Shown here in pieces: positions 1 through 11,855 of a stretch of DNA of 64,000 nucleotides (within the stretch, counting starts at the first letter, position 1; every line of letters begins with the position of its first letter). Below the pieces are notes generated by a model, which saw nothing but the letters and a program-made list of their open reading frames with translations, made no database searches and was not told the origin of the DNA. The translations under genes were made by a program, and so were the position numbers. The stretch spans positions 124,001-188,000 of the forward strand of contig QANZ01053660.1 of NCBI GenBank assembly GCA_003254925.1, read 5' to 3'. This DNA comes from Chamaecrista fasciculata (Eukaryota; Streptophyta; Magnoliopsida; Fabales; Fabaceae).

Positions 1-330
1 TTTTTTTGTGTGTGAAATAAATAAAACCTCTCAATTATTTCTTCTTTCTTACATTTTGATTCTATTACAGAGAAAAATACCCTTAATGTAAAAATTAAAA
101 CTTTTAGGAGTTAAAAATCAATTTTGTCTTATTCTTTTTATGAAAAATGTTTGAGGGACCAATTATCCCAAGTTTTGGAAAACTGAGGGACCAATATAGA
201 ACGGAAAATAACTGACGGACCAATTTGGAACATTGAGCATAACTGAGTGACCAATATAGAATTAAAAAAAACTGAGAAATCAATTTAAAACATTAAACAT
301 AACTGAAGGACCATAATAGAATTTTGGCCT
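1..330. repeat. partial foldback-family repeat cut by window edge
   Basis: The motif GAGGGACCAA(T/A)ATAGAAC recurs about every 50 bases between 150 and 320, all in one orientation. It resembles the right arm of the palindromic elements at 4335-4880 and 29318-29820. The left arm would lie outside the window, so this may be a half element. Confidence 0.5.
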
Positions 331-1705
331 TTCTTCTATGATTGTGTTCTCCTATCTTCCTTCGATTTCTTCCCAATTTGATCGGATACTTCCAAAGGGA
401 CTAATCTTCTATTTTTCTAGAATGAATGCAATTTGACCACAAAAATATAGCTTTTGTATGCTACACATTTTTCTTATCCTTTTATTAATCAAATCATAAG
501 ATTTAGATGCAATTTCTTATGTCTATGTTATAAAGTTCTTCAATAAAAATACGTGGCAAATTTGCATGACTAATTATAGCAAAAAGAAAATATTAAAGAA
601 AATATTTTATATAGCCCATCGTTTAAGAAAGAGAATATAATTAAACTTATTATTAAAATTTATGACAAATATATAAATAACTTTATATAAATTTTTTCGT
701 TAATCAAAACCCTATATAAGCAAAAATTATAAGTAGTCCAGTGTTGCTAACAATCTTGCTATGATACCACAGTTGATGAGATCACCTAAATAATTTTGGA
801 AACCCTTGCTCAAAATTTAATGTTGTGGAACATCTTCAATAGTAATTAATGGGCTATCTATCATTACTAGGTTCATCTCCTCTTTTAGATTAATGACCTG
901 ATTTTACTCCTCGATCTTCATAAAGTTCTTTATCTTCAATGTTTCTACAATTCATATAGAATTATTCAATAACAAATCTTGATGAAAATAAGAAGTTATA
1001 ACTAGATATGTATAAAGTATAAACTAAGTAAAGGTTATAAGCCATATAACCTAGACAAATTAATATGTCATTTCATGCCATGAGGACAAGATTAATCCAC
1101 AATGGCCCATAAAACACTAGCTACAAGTGGCTATATATTTGGAAGATATAAAGGAATTAAGTCAAAATTGCACCGTGGACAAGCTAACATCGCATGTATA
1201 TTACATTTAGATAAAGTTTCAAACTTTTGAGAATCACAAATAGTCCACATCAAATCTACTTGTTGGTGAAAGAATTAAATGTATCAACTCTCTTAGACTT
1301 TTCAATTCTTATGTATGGCACAAGTGTTAAGTAGTGGCCAATTGGCCATATATGTTACAACTTGTCTTTGCTTAAATTTCCAAATGGATGGAGATCATTA
1401 ATTAGTGACCAGCCCATAAAATAAATATTTCAACAAACAGACCATCTTCGTAAATCCTCAATGATAATGGGTCAATGGTTGTGGATTCGTGGTCCCTTAA
1501 TTCAGTACTCAATAGTGTGATAAACAATAATATTCTACACTGACTTTATTATTTGGCCCTAAAAGGTTTGAAATTGGACCCAAATTGTAGGAAGGTAGGG
1601 ATGACGCAGCACATATCCTTTATATATATATGTCGCACATTTGAGTAGACCCCAATAAATTTTAACGGTGACTCTTGTAAATTATGAATATTGTAATTTT
1701 TATAT
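331..1705. other. intergenic, no gene seen
   Basis: AT-rich sequence without a convincing reading frame, splice-supported exon or structured repeat. The longest open frames are short and have no family resemblance. Confidence 0.6.
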
Positions 1706-1922
1706 TTATATTTATTATAATTTTTTTTTGTTTCCTAAGGTATCCCCAACCCGACAGGCCAAGGGTTAATCCTCCACAGATCGGTCCTTTATTTAAGGGT
1801 CTGTCGCTGACCAATTGGTTGCTGCATACACAAGGCAGAATTCGAACCGCCGACCTTGCTTAAGCGACCTAGTGAGCTCGACCACTAGGCCAACCAAGCT
1901 TGGTTATATTTATTATAATTTT
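1706..1922 (-). mobile_element. tRNA-derived SINE with 19-bp target site duplication
   Basis: The same 19-base A/T sequence occurs at 1706-1724 and 1904-1922, a perfect target site duplication. Between them, read on the minus strand, lie a box A-like TGGCCTAGTGG (1882-1892) and a box B GGTTCGAATTC (1838-1848), spaced as in RNA polymerase III promoters. A short A tail (T run at 1721-1729 on the plus strand) is at the distal end. Body about 180 bp. The intact duplication suggests a fairly young insertion. A tRNA gene is excluded because the sequence beyond box B does not fold back into an acceptor stem. Confidence 0.85.
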
Positions 1923-2159
1923 ATTATTCAATATTTTAAAACAAAAAACATTTGTAAAGTAAATCTGGATTCTGAAAATTTATTTAATTATTTGATAAAA
2001 AGTATATATACTTTAAAATAAAAATTATAAGATATAATACACTAACAATAAAGAAGAAATATTGAAATATATATATACAAAATAATTGGCCAACGTGCTT
2101 GATCCTTTATCTTTAGGGTTACTCTTACCGTCTACCTTTTATATATCTTGTTTTATTAC

Positions 2160-2560
2160 AAATTTAGTCCTCCAAGTTTTTTAAATTCGCTCATAGGTCT
2201 AAATTAAAGACGGGATATAGTCATATTTCTCTTTTTTAAAATTTGAAAGCAACTAGTCTTCAGCTACCTTCTATTTTTGACGATTCATTTTTTTATTTAG
2301 TTGGAGTCATCAAAAAATGTTTCGAAAGTGGGTCACTCGTTTCACTATCAAATAAGTAAAGCTTGTCATATCTTTATGGTTTCAACTTTCAAGTACGATT
2401 GCAACGAGTTTGGAACTATATATTATTTTTTACGGATACTTTTTGTTGTTCGATTGAGACTGTCAGCAAATGAAATTAAATCAAATTCAAAAGTAATTTT
2501 TTATCATTTTTTTACTTTTTGAATTCGATTATACCTTATGTACTAACAGTTTAACTAGAT
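2160..2560. repeat. dispersed AT-rich repeat, same family as 39790-40170 and 51764-52520
   Basis: Shares degenerate phrases such as AACGAGTTTGGAACT, TCATATTT(C/A)TCTT and GGTCACTCGTTTCA with segments near 39.9 kb and 52.0-52.4 kb. No coding capacity. Probably an old non-autonomous element; class unknown. Confidence 0.45.
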
Positions 2561-2852
2561 GTGTATAGAAAAAAAGACTTCTTAACAATAACATATAACT
2601 TTATAACTTCTCAATTTAACTATGATTGAATTATATTGAATTTTAGTTAGAACCTACTGTATTTCAATCGATTCAATAACTGATTCAACTTTTAAAACAA
2701 TACTAATCAACTAGTGTATAAAAATGTTGTAAGATTAGAAGACAACATTATCAATAGGTTACCGCCAGTTTCATGAAATTGCAAGATAGACAAATTAAAC
2801 CCCTCAAAAAATTCAAGAATATATTTAAACGAGTATATATATATATATATAT

Positions 2853-3319
2853 CAGTGATGTGAAAACCGGACCAGACCGGCCGGTCGGACCGCTACCCGA
2901 AGACACAAGCGAGTTGGTTCAACCATTTGAATCGGAATGATGGTTGGACCGGAAATAACCGGCCAAGAACCGGAAAACCGGGTCCAACCGCTGGACCGGA
3001 CCGGCGGTTCTCAATTTTTTTTACAAAAAACCATTTTGAGCCTTGTAGGGATCGAACCCATGCCCTTTCTTCACACTCTTATTAGCTTTACCATCCCAAC
3101 TGTGAGACTCTATTAGCTTTCTCTTACCAATTGTTTTACTTATCTAATAAATTAATAGATTTAATGCATCTCTTAGACAAAAAAAAATATATAGAGGTTT
3201 ATATTTAATATATTAAAAATAATTATTTATTGCGTCATCCGGTCCGACCGATTCAACTGATCCGACCGTGAACCGAACACTTGTCCGAGTCTTTGTCCGG
3301 TTCGGTTATGACAACACTG
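2853..3319. mobile_element. hAT-like MITE with CAGTG termini
   Basis: Begins CAGTGATGTGAAAACCGGAC and ends with a sequence whose complement reads CAGTGTTGTCATAACCG, giving imperfect terminal inverted repeats. Both ends are rich in CCGG/GACCGG repeats. The element sits in an (AT)n tract, so an 8-bp target duplication ATATATAT is possible but cannot be proved. About 467 bp and non-coding. A box B-like GGGATCGAACCC lies at 3048-3059, which may be a nested SINE piece or chance. Confidence 0.65.
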
Positions 3320-3677
3320 ATATATATATATATATATATGTAGAACCCTCAAATGAAGAATTTAAAATCCTAATCTTTGGTCAATTGAGAATATATAGCA
3401 CGCCAGAGATGCATATGTTTAATTTACAAGAAATTAAAGCGTTGGAAGAGGGAGAAATTAAAGAGAGAATCTGAATTGCCTGTTACAGGAACTTTTCTTT
3501 ACAGCAAAGTTTGTTGGTTACATAGGGAAACCTAAATATTAATTATTAATAAAAGTCTTAAACATGCATGAAACGATCTTTCACACGAAAAGGAAGAACC
3601 AAGTACAAAGGAAACACAACCTCCTCCATTAATGGAATTGATATATATATATAATTAATGTGTATGCATGCATGCCC

Positions 3678-3684
3678 TATAAAA
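3678..3684 (+). promoter_or_regulatory. probable TATA box of RTM2-like gene 1
   Basis: TATAAAA, 97 bases upstream of the ATG at 3775. The second RTM2-like gene has the same TATAAAAGC context 87 bases before its ATG. Confidence 0.6.
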
Positions 3685-3774
3685 GCACCAAATGAAGCCA
3701 CAGTTTTGATTATTATTGTACTGTAGGAGATCAGTATTGAGAGAGCCAAAATCAAAGAAGCAATAGGCATAAAA

Positions 3775-5677
3775 ATGGAGTCAAAGTTGGCATCTAATAA
3801 TAAGCAGGTTTATGAAGATTTTGAACCTGCTTTTAATTGGGTTCATGGAGAAGAAACTGACACGCTTATTCTCATGCTTTCAGGTTCAATTCTACCACTT
3901 TAATTTGGTCTATATATATATACTTGTCTTAAATTTTATTTAACTAGCTACTTTAATTGAAATAATAAATGAAAGTGGGAAAGATTATTGAAAATTTCTT
4001 TTCATGTTTTCTTTTAGTATATAGAAGAAAAATATATATATATATATATATTTTAAAGCTTTGATATTGGTTTTGCTAATATTGGTAGCTAGTATACAAT
4101 AAATTAATTTCGCATTTATTTCTTTGACAAAAAATTATAAAAAATAGTATTATCACATAATTAATATATATATTAAGGATTAAAGTTTAAGAATTTATAA
4201 AATATAGGGATTATTTTTAAAAATTAAACCTATAAACCCACCAAGGGTAGGGTGCAGGATCAAGTGATAGGTGTTTGTCTAACTTTAATCATATATCAGG
4301 AGTTTGATTTATGATTTGTATGGAGAAGCTTACTAAATTTTGGCCAAATATTTATTTTGGTCCCTCATGTTTGCTCAAAATTTTATTTTGGTCCCTCAAG
4401 TTTTTTTTGTTCCGGTTTGGTTCCTCATGTTTGCTCAAAGTCCCATTTTGGTCCCTCAAATTTTTTTCGTTTTGTTTTGGTTCCTCAACTTTCTAAAAAG
4501 TTCTACCATTAGTTCCTAACTCTTTTCCATCCACTATTTTAGTTAAAAAGAAAAAAAAACTAACTTTCATCTCCCAACAATTTTGCTCTTGTACAAAATT
4601 AAAGGGAAGGACCTTAATGCAAAATAGCAAAATTGTTGGAAGATGAAAGTTAATTTTTTTCCTTTTTCTAACAAAAAAAATGGATGGAAAAGAATCAGTG
4701 ATTATCGGTGGAACTCTTTAGAAACTTGAGGGATCAAAACAGAACTTTGAGAAAACATGAGAGACCAAAACGAAACGAAAAAAACTTAAGGGACCAAAAC
4801 GGAACGAAAAAAACTCGAGGGATCAAAACAAAACTTTAAGCAAACATGAGGGACCAAAATAATACTTGGCCTTAAATTTTTAAGCTAGCTATCTTGTTTT
4901 TCAAGGTGCTTGCAAATTAGCGAGAAGACTATTAGTGATTGTAAATACTTCGAATAACACTTAATTACTAAAACCCAAGAAATAAGTTAAAATTTTAAGT
5001 AAAACATAGAGACTAAATAATTAATTTTTCGAATTAAATCTGAAAGAGTATACTAAGATCACTTTGACTTGTACATGTACGCAGGATTCAGAAGAAAGGA
5101 ATTAAAAGTTCAATTAACCCCAACACGCATCTTAAAAGTGAGTGGTGAACAGAAGACTGAAGGCAACAACAAATCGCGACGACGACGTCGTTTTCACAAG
5201 GAGTTTTCAGTTCCCAAAGACATCGACACCAACGCAATAAGTGCTAAGTTTGAAAGTGGGAATCTACATGTGAAGCTTCCCAAAGTGTTACTAAATAATA
5301 CTCCATCAAAATTTGATAATCAAGAAGTGATTAATCCTCCAAACCCAACAGATCACAAAGCAAAAGCAAAAGAAGAAGCTAAGAGTGCTGATGATGAATT
5401 GATTTCTCAAAAAAAGGATCAAAATGAGAATGTTATTATTCCTTGTTTGAACTACTCTCCTAAGGAAGCCATTGTTGGGTTGCTTGTGAAGCTTAAGAAG
5501 CACAAGAATTTGACCAACCTATTGCTTATTGTGGCAATCTTATTGGTAATTTTGGTGTTGGGATTTGTGTTTGAAATAATGACAATGCAATCCAAGGGAG
5601 GAATAATTAGCATGCTAATTTATGGGAACCGATCGGCAGAAATATGCGATCATACTTTGACTTCATCATCAATGTGA
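3775..5677 (+). CDS. RTM2-like HSP20-domain protein with C-terminal membrane anchor
   Basis: Two exons, 3775-3883 and 5085-5677, intron 1,201 bp, phase 1, GT-AG; 233 aa. The small-heat-shock alpha-crystallin domain spans roughly residues 17-104: it starts YEDFEPAFNWVHGEETDTL, crosses the intron at the L-S-G-F-R-R-K-E-L-K-V turn and ends SAKFESGNLHVKLPK. A cluster of five arginines (about 68-72) interrupts it. A charged Lys/Glu linker follows, then one hydrophobic helix at about 180-201. This layout is that of plant RESTRICTED TEV MOVEMENT 2-like proteins, phloem membrane proteins in Arabidopsis, where RTM2 limits long-distance potyvirus movement. It probably does not act as a classical chaperone. 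A palindromic repeat (4335-4880) fills much of the intron. Resistance function here is not shown. Confidence 0.87.
4335..4880. mobile_element. foldback (palindromic) element F1 inside RTM2-like intron
   Basis: The left arm (TTGGCCAAATATTTATTTTG, then repeated GGTCCCTCA(T/A)G units) is mirrored by the right arm with GAGGGACCAAAA units ending near CTTGGCCTTAAATTT. The centre is itself inverted: CTTTCATCTCCCAACAATTT pairs with AAATTGTTGGAAGATGAAAG. No coding capacity. A closely matching copy is at 29318-29820. Confidence 0.75.
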
Positions 5678-6772
5678 TGAGATGAGAGAAGTTACAATAT
5701 TTTATCACATGTTTCAAGCACTTTGACTTTAGTCAATTTGCATATGTAATCAATCCATGAGTTATGCCCATTAATAAAAAGTGTTATATCTGTATTAATT
5801 GTTATCCAATTCATAAATGTTCTTATAAGGCAATTTGTGAAGGGTAAGTAAAGTTATTTATATTTTTGTTATAAGGTTTCTTTGATGATAAACTTGATTA
5901 ATATTTTCTCTTTTCTATAATTGGTTATACAAAGTGTGTGTTTAATATTCTCTTTTTCCTATAATTGGTTATGTATAAAATTTTTACTACATTGCAAAAC
6001 CTTATAGTAAAAATAGAAGGAATTTTACATACATAAGACATTATGTATTACATTGATTCGAATGTAATACAGAGGAAGCATCTTTATTTAATCTTGCTCC
6101 ATATGATTTTCAAGTATTACATTCTCTACTCCTAAAAATGTTTTTTCTACTCTCATTCAAAGAGGCATTACGGGACTTTAATCTCATTATTCTCTTTTGC
6201 AAGTTTCTCTCAAGATTCCAAAGATCTCCTCGTACCTAAAGGAGCATCATCATGCATGTTCCTAGTAAGAGAAAAAGAAACACAACACTCTATCGATGTC
6301 TTATATCCATAATCATTCTTAAAATATCTTAAGTTGTTTGTGGCCTCAAATATAGGTTTCACATCGTTTAAACAAAATCTCGTATTTAAAATCTTATGAA
6401 TGTAGCTATTCAACTCTCTTACTATAATTAAATACATGCCATATATTAAATTCGATTTAATCTCAATTAACAAAAAAAACCTTAAAAATCAGAAGGACAA
6501 AAAACATTTCCAATTGCGGTTTCAGTACAATTAAATGGCTATATATGTTTCAACTTTCAACGAATGTTTCTATAGAGTCTTAATGAGAAGTACATCTATC
6601 TCACCTGATTAAAAAATTTATTTCTTCTAACTCTATTATTTTAAAGACACAAGTAATAGCAAATGTTAATATTTAATTATGATTTGGTTAGATTTTTATT
6701 TAAAAAAATAATATTTTTATAGTTATTTTGATACTACTAAATGTAAAAATAGCCTACTTTAAATGTTAAACA
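5678..6772. other. 3' flank and intergenic, no gene seen
   Basis: Holds the 3' end of RTM2-like gene 1; AATAAAAAGTG near 5773 could be a poly(A) signal. The rest is AT-rich without supported features. Confidence 0.5.
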
Positions 6773-6777
6773 ATGTC

Positions 6778-8628
6778 TGTTGGACTAAATTTTGATATAA
6801 TTAATTATTTATGTTTTTGATAATTTGCAAAAATTTTGTTTAATTATGTGTTTGGACTATATTGCAACATCCGTTATCTTTTATCAAACACAGGGACTAA
6901 TTTGTAACTTCTGAATATATTTCTGTCTCATTTCATGTTTTATCTCAAGGCCTAATATTCATGTTTATGTATGCTTAATGTATTATATGAGAATATGCCT
7001 TGTAGGGACTATATTGCNTTGAAACCATGCGTACTAGACAGATTTATTTTTCTGTGCACATATAATATATTATTAATATGAAATATGCCTTATTGGGAAT
7101 ATATATTGCATGTTTTATTAGGTGCTTAAATATGTTTTATTGTCGAATCAATTTATCTCTCTCTCCTTATCTGCATTTATCTCTCACTCCACTCACACTA
7201 AACTTGCCTACAATTTGGGCCAATCAAGATTAAGCTTAAAAACTGATTATTTCCTTATTTCTGCAGGCTAATAAAATTTCAGATTTTGCCTACAATTTTG
7301 GCAATCACAATTAAGCTTAGTGTCTAATCTTATCTCCTTGAGATTGCAAGCCAATAATATTGCAGCATTATTTATCACATTCTGCAGACTGAAGGAAGTA
7401 TCCGTTAAAGCATTCACTCACATCTTCTCCAACGGCTAGCTTTGGTTTTGGCATAAAAGAATGGAGTTTTGAAGTTGAAGAAAGTGTGAAGTGAACTAGA
7501 GAGTTGTTGGGTGCAAAATCATCAGTTCTCCACATTCATACACCTCTTGCTGTGTGTAGACCTTCTATTGTGTGCGAACTTCCTACTGTGTGCAGAAAAT
7601 ACCTCCTGTGTGCAGATTTCTTTCAAGCTGTGTGCTTAGTTCCTTAGTGAACGAAATTTCTTTCTCTTAGTGAGAAAACCATTCTTCTTCTACCTTTCTG
7701 AGTTGTATTTCTTTTAGGAAGTGAAAGTGAGCTCTTAGGGTGAAAACTTTGTAGGTGAGCCGTGTGTGGTTCCATAGAGAACAATATACTGAGAGACTTC
7801 TTTAAAGGGTTTTGGGTTGTATTGTAAAACCAAGTGCGGTTATCCTGTGTTTTGTGTGTTTCTTTAAGGTAGTGAAGGTGAACTCCTTGGGTGAAACATT
7901 TGTAGGTGAGCCGTGTGTGGTTCCAGTAAGGAGTAACATACCGAGAGACTATCCTTAAAGGGGTTTGTGGTGATCCTTGGAGAGGTTGGTCATCCTTGTA
8001 ATTGGTTAGTTTTGCCCACATAGTAAAAACTCTCTTGCTTTGTGTAGTTATTCCTTAACCTTATCTCTTTATACTTCCTGCATAATCTGTTTTGTAAAGG
8101 AAACTGTTTTTACTGTAAAAGAGCCTTAAAACCGTTTGTGGTGATCCTTGGAGAGGTTGGTCATCCTTGTAATTGGTTAGTTTTGCCCACATAGTAAAAA
8201 CTCTCTTGCTTTGTGTAGTTATTCCTTAACCTTATCTCTTTATACTTCCTGCATAATCTGTTTTGTAAAGGAAACTGTTTTTACTGTAAAANAATATTTA
8301 TTTTTGTTAAGGAAACTGTTTTTACGCACTTCCTGAACATTTTATTCTACACTGATTTTAAAGGAAGCTGCGTCCAGGAACATTGTTATTTCCTAACAAT
8401 ATTTTTCAAGGAAGTACGTTCAAGGAAGTGTCAGACTTCCTGACAAGGCTTTTTCAAGGAAATATATTTTCAGGAACAACTTAGTTTTTGAATATACTCT
8501 TCTAAGTATAAGGAACTATCATTCTTCCTCTGGAAGCTTTTCAAGGAACAAATTTTCAGGAAAAGATTTTAAAGTTTCCAATTCACCCCCCCCCTCTTGG
8601 GATATTTTCACTATCTTATTTTCTAACA
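6778..8628. mobile_element. solo LTR of a Copia-type retrotransposon
   Basis: Starts TGTTGGACTAAATTTTGAT and ends TTTTCTAACA (TG...CA). It is flanked by the 5-bp direct repeat ATGTC at 6773-6777 and 8629-8633. Near the right end is a C-rich block, AATTCACCCCCCCCC followed by TCTTGG, which I recall from the 3' end of SIRE/Maximus-type plant Copia LTRs. No primer binding site, internal region or second LTR follows, so this is a solo LTR left by recombination between two LTRs. Length 1,851 bp, including an internal tandem duplication. The family is from memory; the structure is seen directly. Confidence 0.85.
7963..8291. repeat. tandem duplication of 158 bp inside the solo LTR
   Basis: 7963-8120 and 8134-8291 appear identical by eye (period 171, 13-base spacer). 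They start GTTTGTGGTGATCCTTGG and end TTTTTACTGTAAAA. A single N follows directly at 8292, so the second copy may be an assembly artefact. Confidence 0.85.
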
Positions 8629-8936
8629 ATGTCAAATATAATAATAATTATAAAATTATGAAAAAAATTGATATTCTTGAATGAAAATCTAAAGAAAATG
8701 TCTTCTATATAAAATTCAAAATTTATAAGATATTTTGTCACTTTTCAAAGTATAAGATATTTTTCATTAATAAATTTTATGCATTTTAGTCAAAAATAAA
8801 ATTAAACATGTGGCATAATTAGTAATTTCGCCACACGTTCAAATTGATACGTACGTTATGTTTCTCTCTTTCCTTCAGCTGCCAAAAAAAGTCGCCTATT
8901 AAGTATTGTAGATCAAAAAGACTTGTAAAAAAAAAG

Positions 8937-9365
8937 TATTAGGTCAAAATTTTATTTTGGTCTCTATTAGTCTAACAAGTATTCTTCTGATTTCTCCTGT
9001 TATCTTTTAATTTGAGATTTATTCCAGTCTCATACATGTTATAACAAGTGAATTGGTCGAGAAATAAAAAAAAAATTCTTTTTAATTAGTCATAAAATAA
9101 AAATAAATTTATTGCTAATTTTACTTTCTAAAAAGAATTCTTTCTCTTTTTGCCTTCTCACTTATCAAGGTATGAGAGAAAAATTATTCGAAGTAATTGT
9201 CTATCTCAGAGATAACACCAGAATTTAGATAGAATCAGATTGGAAATAACACTAGAACAAGTAAAAAGTTTAAGGACCAAAAAATAAAAGAAAAATAATT
9301 TAGGAATCAAAACGACATTTATCCTATAAAATTAAGGACCAAAATGAGGTTTTGAGAATTAAAAA
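8937..9365. repeat. foldback element F5, degenerate
   Basis: The left end GGTCAAAATTTTATTTTGGTC is mirrored on the right by GGACCAAAATGAGGTTTTGAG. Terminal motifs match the F1-F4 family; the interior has diverged. Confidence 0.55.
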
Positions 9366-9691
9366 GAAAATAAAACAGCGTATATGTGAAAACAAGTAAT
9401 ATAAAAAAGAAATTATAGATTTGCATGGAAGAAGAAAGAAGCAAATTTTGCTTTATTAGCATATTGGCCAAAACAAGAGGTCACCTCCACAACCTCACCA
9501 ATTAAGGTATATTATTTTTCTTTCTTTGCACACGTACGCAGCTAGCCTTAACATTAAAAAAGTCCCTTCCAAAACATGCACACAATATTCAAACAATGTT
9601 TGCAAGAAAAGAAAGTAATAATTAAAGCAAAAACAAATAATAACACACTTTTTATTTTTTTGGTTCTTCCATATGAATGGATTCAGAAGCT

Positions 9692-9698
9692 TATAAAA
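9692..9698 (+). promoter_or_regulatory. probable TATA box of RTM2-like gene 2
   Basis: TATAAAA, 87 bases before the ATG at 9779, in the context CTTATAAAAGCAAC, similar to gene 1. Confidence 0.55.
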
Positions 9699-9778
9699 GC
9701 AACAAAGGCTAGCAAGAAGGTAGAATTCTCATATACCCACAAGAGAAATTAAAAGAGCTAACTAGCAACACAAAAAAT

Positions 9779-10969
9779 ATGGATCCCAAGGCACAATCTG
9801 CTGCTACAACAGCTGATAATAATCCTATCTTTGAAGATATCGAACCATTTTTTGAGTGGCATAAAGATGAAGGATTTGATACCCTCTTGGTTATGCTACC
9901 AGGTAATTAAAATATTAATATTACCTTTAATTATGCTCTAATACCCCATGATTGTTTATATAATATATATATAAATTAAAATTATATTTTAATCTATCAT
10001 AAATTAGCATTTTCTCATTTTTTTTTATTTTTCTTGTCAATTTGATTCTTCATAATTTATCATTATTAATGTTAGTCACTTCATTTAATTTTTAATTAAA
10101 TTTATGATATGATGCTATTAATTTGGTTATACAACTTAACGTTGTTAATTGATGACTTANTGAAGAGAGAACGAAATTAGTGGCAACAAAGAAGAGAATC
10201 GGAGGTCACTAATTGATTTGAGATCAAGATGAATAACCTGCAGTTCAGTACTGTAAGTTGATACATATATAGCTAGTTCCTTCACCCAAACCCATATATA
10301 TTTATATAGCATCTATCACTTAGAATATGGTTACTGCGATTTTAAGTGTTTTTCCATTTTAATTAGTTTTCCTTTTCGAATTTTCTTTTATTATGATGAC
10401 TGACTGCTACACTTGACATTTTGTCTACACTTTTCAGTACGTATTTTTAATAATGAGAATTATGCGCTTTGATATTTTAGTCGCTTGGTCTCTTGGCGCA
10501 GGACTCATCATTTGTTGAGGAGGCTAGAGGTCAGCCTTATAACCAGAATGATATCGAGATGGGAAGTAGCAACACTGATACGGGAATGGACGCTTTTAAT
10601 AATAGTATACAGCCACAGGTACACAATTTGCATATATTATATTATTGTTGATTCAGGCTATTAATCATGCAAAAAATTGCGAAACTTGCACGATGATGAT
10701 TTTTCATTTATATCAAGTAGCTTCTTGTATGTGTCGAATAGTAGCAGTTTTATTTGTGTTTTGATGGACTAGCTAGCATTAATTATTCTCTAATTAACAG
10801 ATGACATATGAAATTGATAAAGACGAAGCGTGGAGAAAGGCTCTAAAATTTGCAAAGGGTGTGAAAAGGAAGACAATCATATGGTCGTCGGTGACTTCCA
10901 TTATAGCTTCCCTGCTGGTCATCATCTTCATCGTGATACGATATCGATATAGGACCCGTCGTTACGTTT
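9779..10969 (+). pseudogene. RTM2-like gene 2 with degenerate alpha-crystallin exon
   Basis: Exon 1 is clean (9779-9902, phase 1): it encodes NPIFEDIEPFFEWHKDEGFD and ends LLVMLP-G, colinear with exon 1 of the gene at 3775. Two downstream exons are also clean and phase 0: 10502-10618 (39 codons) and 10801-10969, which opens MTYEIDKDEAWRKA and ends in a hydrophobic helix (SVTSIIASLLVIIFIVI) and a basic tail before TGA. The expected middle of the alpha-crystallin domain should lie about 10110-10252. That stretch ends in a good donor (ACT|GTAAGT at 10253) and keeps scraps of similarity, but has stops in the relevant frames and an N at 10160. Either it is a pseudogene or a domain-deleted protein is made by skipping it; direct joining of exon 1 (phase 1) to the phase-0 exon would shift frame. 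Transcript evidence would decide. Confidence 0.6.
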
Positions 10970-11855
10970 GAGATCATCAGTTTAAATATTTAATATTGCT
11001 ATTCAATAAAATAAGTCTCTTAGATTTTTATAGTATGTATGAGTGTGTTTAAAGTTTAAACTAAGAATTATGTATTTTGAAATTTAGTTAAATATGACTT
11101 GTATTATGCTTTATTTAATCAATTAAAACGGTCTTTAGATTATAATATATTTATATAAGATAACGGTGAGTAGAAATTATTTTTATTGCATGATATATAA
11201 GTGCATGTTTCCCTTTTCCTAACTGATATCTCTTTAAATAATAATTTTTTAGTGAATTTTTATTCTAAACTTATTTCTCATAATAAAATAATATTAGTGT
11301 CAAACACATTTCAACAAATTATTTATTTACTAGTTCTTTATGAATCATGGGTTGGAAAAATAAAGAGCAGCCATACCCTTTCAAGTTTCTAATTAACCCC
11401 AGTTAACTTTCAATGTAAGCTATGATAAAATTTCAGAAAACTAAGCAGGGAATCATATTCTAATGTTGTGGAATGTTGGACATAAAGACAATATATCACC
11501 CTGTGATTATTATCCTATTTTGATTTTTCATTACATAATTTTTTCAGTGATTATTGATCAATGATCATTCTCTGTACGTAGTACTCTGTTCTGTTTTGTA
11601 CGTTTAAGAGGCGAAGGTAGCATAATGAAAGCATTAAGAACACCACACCATACTAACTAATTAACAAGAGCTAATAATCATTACAATTATAACATTACAA
11701 ATATTTACAATGTGAATAACAATAACGTGAATAACAACAACGTACAACAAGGAAACTTTGACATTTTATTAAGAAAATGGAATAAAAGAATGGTGAAACC
11801 TTATCCAACAACCAAACCAATATTGTATGAGAATGTTATAGTTAATTAATGAAAT
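10970..11855. other. intergenic, no gene seen
   Basis: 3' flank of RTM2-like gene 2 (AATAAAATAAG near 11004 is a possible poly(A) signal) and of the convergent DUF26 gene. One 63-codon open frame (11201-11392) has no recognisable features and was not called. Confidence 0.5.

Noticed and set aside
1838-1892. Possible tRNA gene from box A and box B
   Set aside because: No acceptor stem or cloverleaf can be drawn, and a 19-bp duplication marks it as a SINE. The same reasoning applies to 33441-33492.
4311-4496. Plus-strand frame with repeated FWSLKF
   Set aside because: Translation of the GGTCCCTCA units of foldback element F1. The similar frame at 29653-29976 is the same effect in F2.
7644-8021. 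125-codon minus-strand frame
   Set aside because: Lies wholly inside the solo LTR and contains the start of its internal repeat; no family resemblance.
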